Source of the DNA: Diprion similis
Lineage: Eukaryota > Arthropoda > Insecta > Hymenoptera > Diprionidae
Length of the DNA stretch: 64,000 bases
Direction: 5' to 3'
NCBI RefSeq assembly: GCF_021155765.1
Contig: NC_060108.1
Location: 22,407,025-22,471,024, forward strand
Shown here: positions 12,656 through 23,426 of the stretch, piece after piece
Numbering within the stretch: position 1 is the stretch's first letter
How the letters are laid out: the number at the start of each line of letters is the position of its first letter
The notes under the pieces: generated by a model
Databases searched by the model: none
What the model was told of the DNA's origin: nothing
Seen by the model: only the letters and a program-made list of their open reading frames with translations
Position numbers and translations under genes: made by a program

Positions 12656-14489
12656 CGTTCAGTCTGTTGAAAGTATAAAATTGCAGCGCGATCGTTGAAC
12701 ATTTTTCTTCTCCCGCGCTTACCTACTTTCAATATCGATTCTCAAAGTACAGACACGTTACTGTACTCAAATATTAATCCATGTCGTTCGCCCAGGGAGA
12801 CTGACTTTGTCACCATTGTGCCAGTGCAATCATTTATATGCTTTCTGAAACTAGCTATTATGTGATAAAATCAACCTCCTTGCGATTAAGTATATATTTA
12901 ATTAATTCGCATTCCAGAAATTTCTGTAACAATAATAATAAAAACGTTCTGTGTGTTACAATCAGGCTTCTTACATACACATATATATTTACATATAACA
13001 AATCGTTACATGAAATTAAATGTATCCCATTGTGCATATTTATAATGCTACGGTGAGTCAAAACAATGCCATTTCATATTCGATGCCTCAATCTAAGTCA
13101 CCCTCTATTTACCAAAAATTATTCATTCAGGACGATTTTTACACTAAATTCAATTTTTAGCTTTGAAACAATAATATTAAAAACCTAAAACAAAAATTTG
13201 ATCCCGCTATTGTAGGTATACACAGGTTTGAGGTGATTTTTATAATTAGCTTCTTTGCATTTTTAATAGAAGATCTGAACCATTTGCAGTGCATCGGTTC
13301 TCTAATTTGTTGAATACAGTAATTGTGGATTTACCGATAAACGCCAACGGAAACAGGCGCATTCTCCAATTACCTGTCACGACACAACTTATAGAATTCA
13401 TATTTCATGGTACATTATTTACTCGCTGTACCCTCTGGGTCAGATTTTCAACGATAGGAAAAAAGTATAAAAGGGTGGCAGCTTGATCCAAACCAAACTC
13501 CGCAGCGCGATTGACTTGTTGCGCGATTTGGGTTATCTGCACACAAAAAATAAGGTACGATCTCTATGAAACGTCAGGATATTGCAATTGGTAAAACAGA
13601 ATTTTCTGATCGCCTTAAAAAGAAACATTAATTTAAATGAAAACTTTGCGAAAACGTGACGTGGACCACTCATGCCTTTTAACTGATCAATTTACTTGAT
13701 ATGTATTTACCATTACAAATTTCGATTTAAAACGAGGTAGAAAGGGGTTCAAGTAAATCAACTTCTTTTTTTTTAAATCCCACATCGTGTGGCTGTAAAA
13801 ATTTGTCAAGAAAATGTGCGAGTGCTCGATGAAACTATTGTTACACATTTTTATGCGCTGTAAAAGTACCTTTAGAATAATTACATTTGCATGGACATCG
13901 TGTAATCTTGAAAAACGCGAAGCTTAAAAATTCTTCAGCTTGTTTCTAGTTTACACTAATAGCTGCATCGCTTAGTGCGTTCTGATTTTCTTCACTTTAA
14001 GACTCAAATCTCTGAACATGTATAAAAATTAATACAAAACACTTTGATGGGTAAAAACATGTTAAAATTCTTTCCTCCGAATCGACGTAGAAAATCTATG
14101 TTGCTTTCTGACTTCCTAAATTCGTAAAAGCGCAGAAACAAGATTACCCGTGATGATACATGGTTTTCCGGTTTTCACTAGCGTCACGACACACTGTGAT
14201 GACTGCAAAAGTGCTAGGTGTATGCTAAAAAGCTTTCAGGGCATTTTCATGGGTTGGCAGACTGTAATTTCGTAATAACAAAGTTGCAGAGTTATAAAAG
14301 CGGCGAAGCTCAGCCGATCTGAATGGGATGTCGAGATAGCTAGGATATATGTAGTTTGCACAACGGATCGACGGACTGACATTCGGTTTTGGAATTCAAC
14401 GGATTACAAACCAAGTTCAGTGATTTTGTAGAAGCAGTTCAGTCACGAATACGAAATTGAAAATCGGCATCGTTTCATCGATACTATAA
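12656..14489. other. Intergenic DNA between IR-A and IR-B
   Basis: AT-rich. The first part is the IR-A 3' region. At about 13320-13480 a block resembles the IR-A 5' flank (shared accgataaac, gaattcatatt and a TATA plus gggtg arrangement) with its own tataaaag at 13466-13473, but no IR coding sequence follows it before IR-B's own promoter at 14293. No other gene was seen. Confidence 0.5.
14293..14300 (+). promoter_or_regulatory. TATA box of IR-B
   Basis: tataaaag followed by a GC-rich stretch, about 190 bp upstream of the IR-B start codon. Its sequence and distance fit a core promoter with a 5' leader of about 160 nt. No transcript evidence is available. Confidence 0.45.
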
Positions 14490-16502
14490 ATGAATAATAT
14501 GAGGAACACGCGAAAGAAATTTGCTACGGATTTTTGGACGATATCAAAGTTCCTCTTTCTATTAACATATTTCAGTCAACGGGTCGATTCATCTCTGTAT
14601 GATAAGTTCTTTGAAAACAATCACGCGGCATTTCAAAGCAAGGTCAACATCGTCCTCAAAGAATTTATCGTCCAATTAAGTAAGGTTTATCATCGTCAAA
14701 ACACTGGTGGTAGGCACTTGACGATTGTCGGGACATCCATCGACGATCTGGATGAAAGTCGGCCACTATTTGGAGATTATTCCCCGTCCGTGGTGTGCAC
14801 GGATTTGGAAAAGTGTACCAGCTCGCCTAAATTTACTTTGGGAAATTTGAAACTAATATTTCTCGACGGTTTGAATCGGAATGCTCTCGCAAAGTGCATA
14901 AAAACTCTGTCAGGTTGTGGAATCGAATGTAGATATCTTTTTATAGTAAAAAAAATTATCGAAATTAACGACGTGTCAAAGTTTTTTGACGAAGCTATGC
15001 GGCTACGCGTAGTCGACTGTGAATTGGCACAAATTGGCGACGATGCCGTAAAGATTTACCAACGTGACATGGACAGAAACTGCTCATTGACAGTGAAATT
15101 AGCTACGGTTTGGCGACCCGGGACTAAATTTACGAAGCTCGAGTCTTGGCTGACAAGCATAAAAGATCTCTACGGATGCCCGATATCTGTGGGCACCTTT
15201 ACCTACCTACCAAAAATGGTGATAAGCCAAGATAGAAACGGTTCGTCAGCCGTCATCGGTGGCCGAGACGGCATGCTGCTTTTATCCATCGCAAAGAGCC
15301 TCAACTTCACCCTGGTTATAAGTCAACCATGTGTAAGAATGAATGAATCCAACTACTCGAGGAAGGCGGCTATTCTCGAGGCGGTTGCTTCCGAAGCCAT
15401 CAGCTTTGCTGTTGTTCGATTGCACCCGACGTCTTACCTCAACAGTTCGATTAAACTTTCGGTACCGCACGACGTGGAGTGCTTAACTTGGGGCGTTCCA
15501 CACATAGTCACCAACATGGAAAATATAATTTTGACCGAATTCAGTTACGAACTTTGGGCTATGATCGGGTTGGTGTTCACCCTGATCTGCGGTGTCGCAT
15601 ACGTCAGTATGAACATGGCGATCAACGGTGAAAAATTTTTTGCAAACGCAGAAATCACCATCGAGCAAAGTAAACTAGTACGTAATACTTTTCTTTTGTC
15701 TTTCCCAGGCAAGCCAAAGCGAGTGGGATTCATGCAGGTCATCCTCGACGTACTTGCAATCAAACTGGGGAACCCAGGGATCTATTTGACCGATTCAACT
15801 GGGACCAGATTGGTTTTGATGTCATATGTGTGGTACGCGACTGTCGTTGCAACCGCGTACAGAGCTTGCCTGGGTTCGATTTTAACGACGTCGACAGGTT
15901 ACCCGGCCATCACTAACTCCGAGGGAATAATTGCGGCGAATCTTACGTTCGGAGGTTCCTACTATCATTACAAGATTCTCGAGTACCAGTTGGATATCGA
16001 CAGTAAATTGAGCTCCGAATTTGTAAAGAGGTACACATTTTATCGAAACGAATCCGAAGCACTGCGCCGACTGAGGTTCGATCATGATTTTGCTTACCTC
16101 GCCCGAAAATCCACCCTTGATCACGCAAGGCAGCAAGCTATCCGGTCTCGGGAACCGGTTGGTTTTGACATCTTGAACGAATGCGTTTTAGACTATAACG
16201 TAGTGATGGCTTTTCCAAGTGGGTCTTTTCTTCGTGGCGCTATTGACAACACGATTAGGAATTTGGTGATCTCTGGCAGCTTAGAACGTTATGATCACCC
16301 GTCTGATTACGTCTCCGATAGAATATCAACGTCAACCACAAAATTCAACGGGGATTCCGACGAGCGCATTCAACAGAAATTTAATTACGTAATCACTTTT
16401 TATGTCATATGCCTTGCATTGTGTTTCGTTGTTTTTCTGATAGAGCTACTCGCTCCAAAGCTCATGTCGAAAAAGAGACAGCACAGAGTCAATGGTGGTT
16501 AG
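14490..16502 (+). CDS. Divergent ionotropic receptor IR-B, with an in-frame stop-free intron
   Basis: The region is open throughout (670 codons). The other five IRs are split at the matching point, and here a good donor (after 15627, ggtgaa) and acceptor (pyrimidine tract ending tcccag at 15708) bound an 81-bp segment. Splicing gives exons 14490-15627 and 15709-16502 and a 643-residue protein; retention adds 27 residues just after M1. The layout follows the family: signal-anchor-like start with a hydrophobic run (FLFLLTYF), S1 lobe (GGRDGMLLLSIAKSLNF), M1 at about 355-374, pore, ACLGSILTTSTGY, S2 lobe and M3 (ITFYVICLALCFVVFLIELL). It is the most divergent copy: ILTTSTG replaces the ILATD of the others, and VVRLHPTSYLN replaces the IGIGRLRPT segment. 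A poly(A) signal is at 16641-16646. Confidence 0.9.
   Translation: MNNMRNTRKKFATDFWTISKFLFLLTYFSQRVDSSLYDKFFENNHAAFQSKVNIVLKEFIVQLSKVYHRQNTGGRHLTIVGTSIDDLDESRPLFGDYSPSVVCTDLEKCTSSPKFTLGNLKLIFLDGLNRNALAKCIKTLSGCGIECRYLFIVKKIIEINDVSKFFDEAMRLRVVDCELAQIGDDAVKIYQRDMDRNCSLTVKLATVWRPGTKFTKLESWLTSIKDLYGCPISVGTFTYLPKMVISQDRNGSSAVIGGRDGMLLLSIAKSLNFTLVISQPCVRMNESNYSRKAAILEAVASEAISFAVVRLHPTSYLNSSIKLSVPHDVECLTWGVPHIVTNMENIILTEFSYELWAMIGLVFTLICGVAYVSMNMAINGEKFFANAEITIEQSKLVRNTFLLSFPGKPKRVGFMQVILDVLAIKLGNPGIYLTDSTGTRLVLMSYVWYATVVATAYRACLGSILTTSTGYPAITNSEGIIAANLTFGGSYYHYKILEYQLDIDSKLSSEFVKRYTFYRNESEALRRLRFDHDFAYLARKSTLDHARQQAIRSREPVGFDILNECVLDYNVVMAFPSGSFLRGAIDNTIRNLVISGSLERYDHPSDYVSDRISTSTTKFNGDSDERIQQKFNYVITFYVICLALCFVVFLIELLAPKLMSKKRQHRVNGG
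15628..15708 (+). other. Probable 81-bp in-frame intron (exitron-like) of IR-B
   Basis: It lies at the same phase-1 position as the intron of the five other IRs, begins gtgaaa, and ends with a strong pyrimidine tract and cag. Its length is a multiple of three and it holds no stop codon in the reading frame. It would encode 27 residues with little family resemblance, which favours splicing as the main outcome. Confidence 0.7.
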
Positions 16503-17399
16503 CTTTTCAAGCTTTGGAGATTTTTCTTGTTGAGTGATTGTATTGGTATAGCTTGCAATAGTTTGTTAATCGTTATTCAGTTGTTCCCAGCGAATTTTGA
16601 TTTTCGTTAATATATTATAATGATTATATAATTACTCTGAAATAAAAAACACGCGAATATTACTTCTGCAACCTATGTTGCTTGTTATAAAAATCGTGTT
16701 ACTTTGAGTGACTCTCATTGCTCAATGTTATAAAAATTGGTATAAGAATTTCCACGAATAAACTTAAACCGGCACCTGATTAAGTCACCTTTCCATTTCT
16801 ATCCTGGTGTGCCTAAATTCCGCAATTTGATACTAATATTGAGTAATTCATAGCATTTCAAGCCTTTACCACTGAAACCTCTTGAATATAGCGAATTTAA
16901 AAAATGGTGAAATACATGAGATATGAAATTGGGCAAATGCTACTATCCATAACGATAGTTTTTTGAATTTATTAAGATTGAAATCTTGTCACGCAAATAT
17001 TTCGATACATTAACTAAGGCTTTTTGATATTACGGATCAATCGAAAAATACATCAAAATGCTTTGAGGAGATGACGGCAAAACGATACAAGGAAATCAAG
17101 AAATGAGGACAACCTGTCTTCTCAGCATTCACAAATGGGAACAATAACAATTTATTCGCTGGTACCGTATGCGTAATGAGCTGTCTTTATGACTGCGAAT
17201 TGGTATTGAAGAAGCTTGTAGATCGATCATCAAGGCAAACAAACACCTTATGTAATTTCAAGATAACAGTAGTATACCAGCGACACCCACTGAAAGGGGT
17301 AGCTGCAGCGACTATTCGATTACCAGAGCTTAAAATACATTCATTTTCTTTGACAGAAGGGTTCAGTTAAGTCGAAACAAGTTTATAAACAAGCTTTTA
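16503..17399. other. Intergenic DNA between IR-B and IR-C
   Basis: AT-rich. Contains the IR-B 3' end (aataaa at 16641-16646) and the IR-C 5' flank. No clear TATA box was found; a weak one (gtttataaa) lies at about 17380. No coding sequence supported. Confidence 0.5.
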
Positions 17400-19382
17400 A
17401 TGCAAAATTTAAACATCCTCAAGAACCTCGCCATGCAGCGTTTCTGGTTACTAAAGAAATTGTGCCTCTACTTTTTACTCTGTCATCGAGTAAGTTCGTC
17501 GCGATATGTGTTTCTGGAAAATCAAATCTCACCGAGGACCAACTTTGGCAATGTTCTTGAGAAATTTATCGTCAGCTTGAAAAGTGATTACTTAGAAAAA
17601 CACGTACCACGGCACGTCACGATCGTCGCAGCCTTGACCAACGACATAATTCGAGTTCAACCATTGTTCAACAGCTATTCTTGCATCATTTGTACGAATT
17701 CAAAAGAATTTCGATACTCGAAGGAATTTAGTGACGGAAATTTCGTTATAATCTTTCTCAACGACATGAGAAAAGAGACTTTCGAAGAAAACCTTGAAAT
17801 TTTATCACTCTGCGAAAGTTGCAACATTCTTTTTATGTCTGATCACGTTACCGAGATTAACGAAGTTCAGTTTATCCTGAATCTGGCATACGAACGCAAC
17901 GTAATACACGCGGAATTTGCACATCTCGGTGACAACTTGGTAAAGCTCTACACGAAGTTCATTTTAAAAAACTGCTCAACGGAAGTTCGATTGATCACGG
18001 TCTGGCGGCCCGGAATTGATCTCGGCAACATCGACAAATGGGCCTTCCGATTAAGCGACATGAACGGATGTCTGGTTCCCGTGAGCACCTTGATGTTCAG
18101 ACCAAAAATGATGATATCGAGTAACGAGAACGGCTCGCTTACAATCGAAGGTGGAAGGGAAGGCGACATGATCCTAACACTCGCCAAGAAACTGAACTTT
18201 AGCGTAGCACTCAGATATCCATCCGAGGTTGATCGTGAAACGTATTCCCGGAAATTGTCAATCGTGAACGAGGTGGCATCTGGAATTGCCGAAATTGGAA
18301 TCGGTCGGTTACGTCCAACGAATTCGCTCTTGGACACAGTTGCAATCTCGGTACCATATGACGACGAATGTATAACATGGGGTGTTCCACGAGTGATGAG
18401 TTGCCCGAGTGACATTTTGTCGACAGAATTTTCTCCAACGGTATGGGCTTGGATCTGCCTTGTATTTACCGTTCAATGTATCATCGGATGCTTTCATCAT
18501 AGTATAAATATGTCGAGAAACGGTAAGTGGTAAAATGGTATCTTAGCTATGGTAGAAGACGGATTCTTCCATGCATGTTTTGATTAATCGGTTGCATGAC
18601 TCTCGTTTGTTCTAGTTGGTCATGCGAAAAGGAAGAACCGCGTATTCACAAGAATTTTCTTCGACGTGGTTGCGATTCACTTGGGAAACCCTGTCGTCTA
18701 TGTGTTTTCTACTGCAGGTGGAAAGTTCCTGTTGATAGTATATCTGTACTACGTTATCGTAATGACAACTGCGTACAGAACGTCATTGGCGGCGATTTTG
18801 GCAACGGATGGGAGTAGACCAACGATCGTTAACGCCGAGGAAATAATTAAGGCGAATTTAACCGTCGGAGGTTCACTGTACGATTTTAACATCCTCAATG
18901 ATCAATCTAACGACAACGAGCTCATCCCGAGGTTGATGAAGCGGTTCGAAATTAACAACAACGACACCGTGACTTGGCAGAAACTGAAGTACGATGGCAA
19001 CTACGCATTTCTCACCCGGCGTTCATCCCTGATTTATCAAAAGTATCTGGCTGTCATTGACAGAAAGCCGAACACCTTTGACTATATCGATGGGTGCGTA
19101 TTGCTTCATCACACGGTGATCGTATATAGGAAGAAATCTACCCTCCGAGAACCGATAGACGAAGTGATAATGAGGTTGACCGAATCTGGCATCCCGATTA
19201 AATGGGATCTCGATGAAATTAAGCCGCACAAGACGTTGACCAGCCAGAGGCGAGTCGAGTATGACGAAACGCGAGCGGTGACCAAATTTGGTAAAATATT
19301 CATTTTTTACTCTGCTTGTGTCACTCTATGCCTTGTGACTTTCCTTCTGGAGCTAATCATTCCGAGATTCATTTCAAGATAA
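17400..19382 (+). CDS. Divergent ionotropic receptor IR-C (complete, two exons)
   Basis: Exons 17400-18522 and 18616-19382 join in phase 1 (donor gtaagt, acceptor gttctag) to give about 629 residues. A second ATG at 17433 (MQRFWLL) would give a more typical signal peptide, with hydrophobic LCLYFLLC close behind it. Family marks in order: GGREGDMILTLAKKLNF (S1), IGIGRLRPTNSLLD, PYDDECITWGVPR, M1 at about 346-365, AYRTSLAAILATD after the pore, LTESGIPIKWD (end of S2) and M3 (FIFYSACVTLCLVTFLLELI). It is closest in style to IR-A. The expected S1 ligand arginine is replaced (PTNSLL). Poly(A) signal at 19553-19558. Confidence 0.9.
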
Positions 19383-20587
19383 ATTGAGATTTGCAGTTTA
19401 TATATCCAAGGGTTGCGTGTGTGTGTGAATATCTACTTGCAGATGCGTCAACTACGAGTATCGTTTCTTAACACAGAGTAACATGTAAAACGCAAGATAA
19501 AAATGCGCGTGTTTTCAGAAACTGTAATTGTCAGTATTGATTTTCAAAGAGAAATAAAAAACATTTATAGAGTCGTAGACCCGCTTTTGTGTATGTAAGT
19601 ACAACAGTCTAGAATAGCAGTTTCTCACTTGATGGGTTGACGAGTTTTCTTTACGAGTGCAAAGTATAGGGTGCTAAAAAAGCTTTTAGATCAATTGCTA
19701 TGCTGCCGTTCAGCATAACTCTGTAGCGTTAAACGCAATACGGTTACTACCTTGTATGAGGTAAATCAATGACTTGCAATTTCGATGTAATAAATAGCTC
19801 GTGTGTTCCTTCAATATGTCTTAAAGCATTGACTTTCGGCTTCATCGGCCATGCAATCACGGTGTATACAGAAATTGTAGTACAGATCGATTCCGTAACC
19901 AAATTAAATTTTCAATGTGTGTTTTAATTATGAATTGCGACTTATTGCGAGTCAGATATGTTTTGAGAGACATTCTTTCCACTGCAGGGCATCTGTACTT
20001 ACGGAACAAATGATAATAAGGTTCGCATTGCTCGTTAAGAAACATGACGCAGCACTGAGTTGGTTGAAGCGATACAATGTGTGCTAATTCACCTGTCAAT
20101 CTGTCAACATTTCGCCTACCTACAACAAAGCAGAAAGCTCATGTAACTCATCAATGCATCAGGACACCATGACATTGGTTGCCGTATTTTTAACGATGTG
20201 AATATTCAGAATTAGATTCGATAGAAGATTTTTTCATTATATTCGGCATTTGTCGGAGATAAAAAAATTCGAATTCAGGTTGTCAACCATACATGAAAAC
20301 GTCGAAATTAATGGTCAGGAAACAACACGCATTTCTTGTCTCAAAATTCGAAAATACGGCAGCAGTTCACGGCTCAAGCGTAATGAGTCGTCATTACAAA
20401 GGTGCGACAAAAGTTATCGAATCTATTTGTCATCGATGTCGCGAGATAACAAGAGCTTAAAAGCCACGCATCTGACTTTCACCTAATCAAATAACGGAAG
20501 AGTGTCGTTTAGATTTAGCGAACACTCTGATAACACGTTGCAACATATTTAACAAGCTGTTGTTTTTCGCGTTTGATTAATTCCAGT
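19383..20587. other. Intergenic DNA between IR-C and IR-D
   Basis: Contains the IR-C 3' UTR (aataaa at 19553-19558) and the IR-D 5' flank, with a TATA-like cttaaaagcc at about 20455. Small open frames on either strand show no domain. Nothing else supported. Confidence 0.5.
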
Positions 20588-22575
20588 ATGCTGTGTTCAC
20601 CACTAACAAACCTATGCCTTTACTTTTTGCTCTGTAATCAAGTTAGTTCGAGGCTAGACTTGTTTGTGAAAAATGAGGCATCATTGAACTGTACGACGAG
20701 CAACATTTTCGCGAAATTTTACGCTGACTACGAAAAGATGTATTTGCGAAAACACGATCCGCGACAAATCACGGTGATCGGTGAATCTACGGAGAATTTG
20801 AAAGCGGCTGAAACGTTACTCAAAATTTATCCGTACGTCATTTGTACGAATGTCAAAGAATTGAAAAACTCAAACTTTTTCGGCTCAGGAAGCAGCCTAA
20901 TTTTTTATCTCCAGGATTTGGATGAAACTAAGTTCAAAAAGTACGCAAAAATCATCCCGCAATGTAGGAATTGCGATGTTCTCTTCGTGTCTGACTACAG
21001 AGTCACCACCGATGCCATCGATATCCGACTGGCATTCGCTCTCGCCCTTCGCCACAACTCGCCATACGTAAGACTTGCCCAACTAGAAAACGACGTCATT
21101 CAGCTCTACACCGGTCATCTCGTAACCAATCGCATCTCTCCGGACGTTCGATTACTCAATGTGTGGAAACCAGGAATCGGTTTCGATAGAACGGACGTCT
21201 TGCCTTACGGCTTACGCGACCTCAACGGACGTCCAGTTTCCGTTAGCACTGTAAATTTTTTCCCGAAACTAGTTCTCAAAGAAAATAAAAATGGCTCACT
21301 CACCATAGTGAGCGGACGAGAGGGATGTCTGCTCTTGGAACTCGCCAAATCCCTCAATTTCACCTTGGCCTTAAAGTATCCGTCCGAAACGGACCGGATC
21401 AAGTATTCCCCAAAAGCAGCAATCGTCAAAGACGTGGATAATGGAGTTGCCGATATTGGTATAGGACAATTACGTCCGACTACCGAGCTTTTCCAGTTGG
21501 TTGAAGTCTCTGTTCCGTACGACGACGACTGCGTGACATGGGCCGTTCCTCTCGTGGTGAGATCTTCGAAGGACATCTTGTTCGTGGAATTTCCTTGGGA
21601 TGTGTGGATATTGGTCGTTCTGGAATTCGTCTTAGCTTGCGTCCTCTCGTACGTCAATCGAAACACAAAATGGTTCAGAAATGGTAAATCGAAATTGCTC
21701 TCAAACTTTATATATGCAAACATCGAGGTAAGACTAGTTTATAATATATTTGCTTACATTTTTGGCTCGGTTTATTGTTTTCAGGCAACCAACGCTATCC
21801 TGGACTTGTGGCAAGTATCCTCGAGGCCTTCTCGGTCCACCTGGGAAATCCTGCAACCCATCCACCGTACGCTGCACTTGGAAAAGTGATGCTGATAGTT
21901 CACTTGAGCTACGCGTTGGTCATGACAACGGCGTACAAAACTTCATTGGCCTCGATATTAGCGACGGACAAAGATGAGCCAAGTATCGTTGACGTTAAGG
22001 GTATAATCGAAGCAAACCTGAGAGTTGGTGGATCGCTTTACGATTATCAAATCCTCGAGGATCAGGCCGACGAATCCCAGTTAACGGCGGAACTGGTCAA
22101 CCGATTCATAGTCAACAATAACGTTACTGAAAATTGGAAAGAGCTGACAGTTAATCAGGACTTTGCGTTCTTAGCCCGACGTTCTGCTTTCAAATACTGG
22201 AGACAATTGTTCGCAAAAACTAACGATTCCGTTAATTTTTACATTTTTGATTCTTGCGTATTGTTTCATCCTACGGTGATTGCTTTTCTGGATAGACGGT
22301 TTCTCCGTGAGCCGGTAAACGATCTGATCCAACGTTTTTCCGAATCCGGTATTCTGAACCATTGGGATACCGCCGAAACTGACGCTGACAAGATATCGAG
22401 GCGGAAAAGTGCAGGAAAGTATTCGGAAAATTTCGGTACAAAAAATTTCCATAATATATTGATTTTTTATTGTTGCTGCGCAGCCTTCTGTCTATTGACA
22501 TTCTGCATCGAATTACTTCTTAAAATTTGTGATGCATGCACCAAATTTTTTAAACTATGTACTTGTGCGACTTAA
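20588..22575 (+). CDS. Divergent ionotropic receptor IR-D (complete, two exons)
   Basis: Exons 20588-21683 and 21785-22575 join in phase 1 (donor gtaaat, acceptor tgttttcag) to give about 628 residues. The ATG at 20588 opens directly into a signal peptide (MLCSPLTNLCLYFLLCNQVSS). Then come the S1 lobe (GREGCLLLELAKSLNF), IGIGQLRPTTELFQ, PYDDDCVTWAVP, M1 at about 338-356, AYKTSLASILATDKDE, S2 ending RFSESGILNHWD, and a Cys-rich M3 and tail (FYCCCAAFCLLTFCIELL). A near-copy of this last part is found as a relic at about 25914-26105. The poly(A) signal aataaa is at 22597-22602. The expected S1 arginine is a Phe/Leu here (PTTELF). Confidence 0.9.
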
Positions 22576-23426
22576 TGCGGTCATTTTGGAAATTGGAATA
22601 AACCGATTATAATAGACGCGCACTCGAATTTCCATATATTAACCTTTAACTGATACACTTTACCAGCAGCAGGTTGATTTTTAAATTGCGACTAGAGTTG
22701 GTGCATAATCGATGTGTAGGAACCTTAAAACAGGCAAATAACACCTTGGCTGTCCGTAGAATAGGTTTTGGTAGGTGCTCATCGAAGTCTAAACGATCCA
22801 CCCTGTAACAACTTCAAAGAAATCATTAAAATATACATATTTTTTGAACAATTCTTTCACAATTTTTTTCTTCATTCTCATTGGTTTACAAAGAGTATTA
22901 ACAGTCGATGAATAAGAGTGGGGTCGTCTGGGACCCCAAATTGCTACTCAAGCATTGAGATTCGAACGTTCGTTTTGCAAGAAAATTAGAATACAGAAGG
23001 AGATCCAATAGACTCTCATTGATTATATTAATGCGCGAGGCGATGCTTTCTATTATATTGTTTCGAAATGACCGGGGTGTTTTCTAGCGTGAAATTTAAC
23101 GGTCGAGATGGGGTCGTGATCGATGGAATATTATGGCACTTCACGATTACAAGTCCTTCGCTAAAGTGGGTGGGGTACAAGATCCCTCGAGTATTTCATT
23201 ATTACTGACCTGGCCTTTGATTTTGAAAATGTGATTCGATGCGTCACGTGTGGCTGAAGTAGAGCTAGTTGACGTGATGCCGGCAACTAGATAAAGCCTT
23301 AGACATCTAATGTGACGGGCTCAGCTCGTAACTGAAATTAAAAAAAAAATTTCATTTACATTGAATTACTCTGGAAAAGTTTTGGTTTCGATTGATACTG
23401 AAACTTAAATACGAATTGTTTAATCC
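22576..23426. other. Intergenic DNA between IR-D and IR-E
   Basis: Contains the IR-D 3' UTR and the IR-E promoter region. About 22900-23330 has diverged counterparts before IR-F (about 26120-26560), for example the shared ctagttgacgt and attatggcac blocks. A small hairpin, ggggtc...gacccc, lies near 22921-22938. No coding sequence seen. Confidence 0.55.

Noticed and set aside
22921..22938. ggggtc/gacccc hairpin as a transposon end
   Set aside because: No second inverted end was found at a sensible distance, and the IR-F flank does not clearly repeat it.
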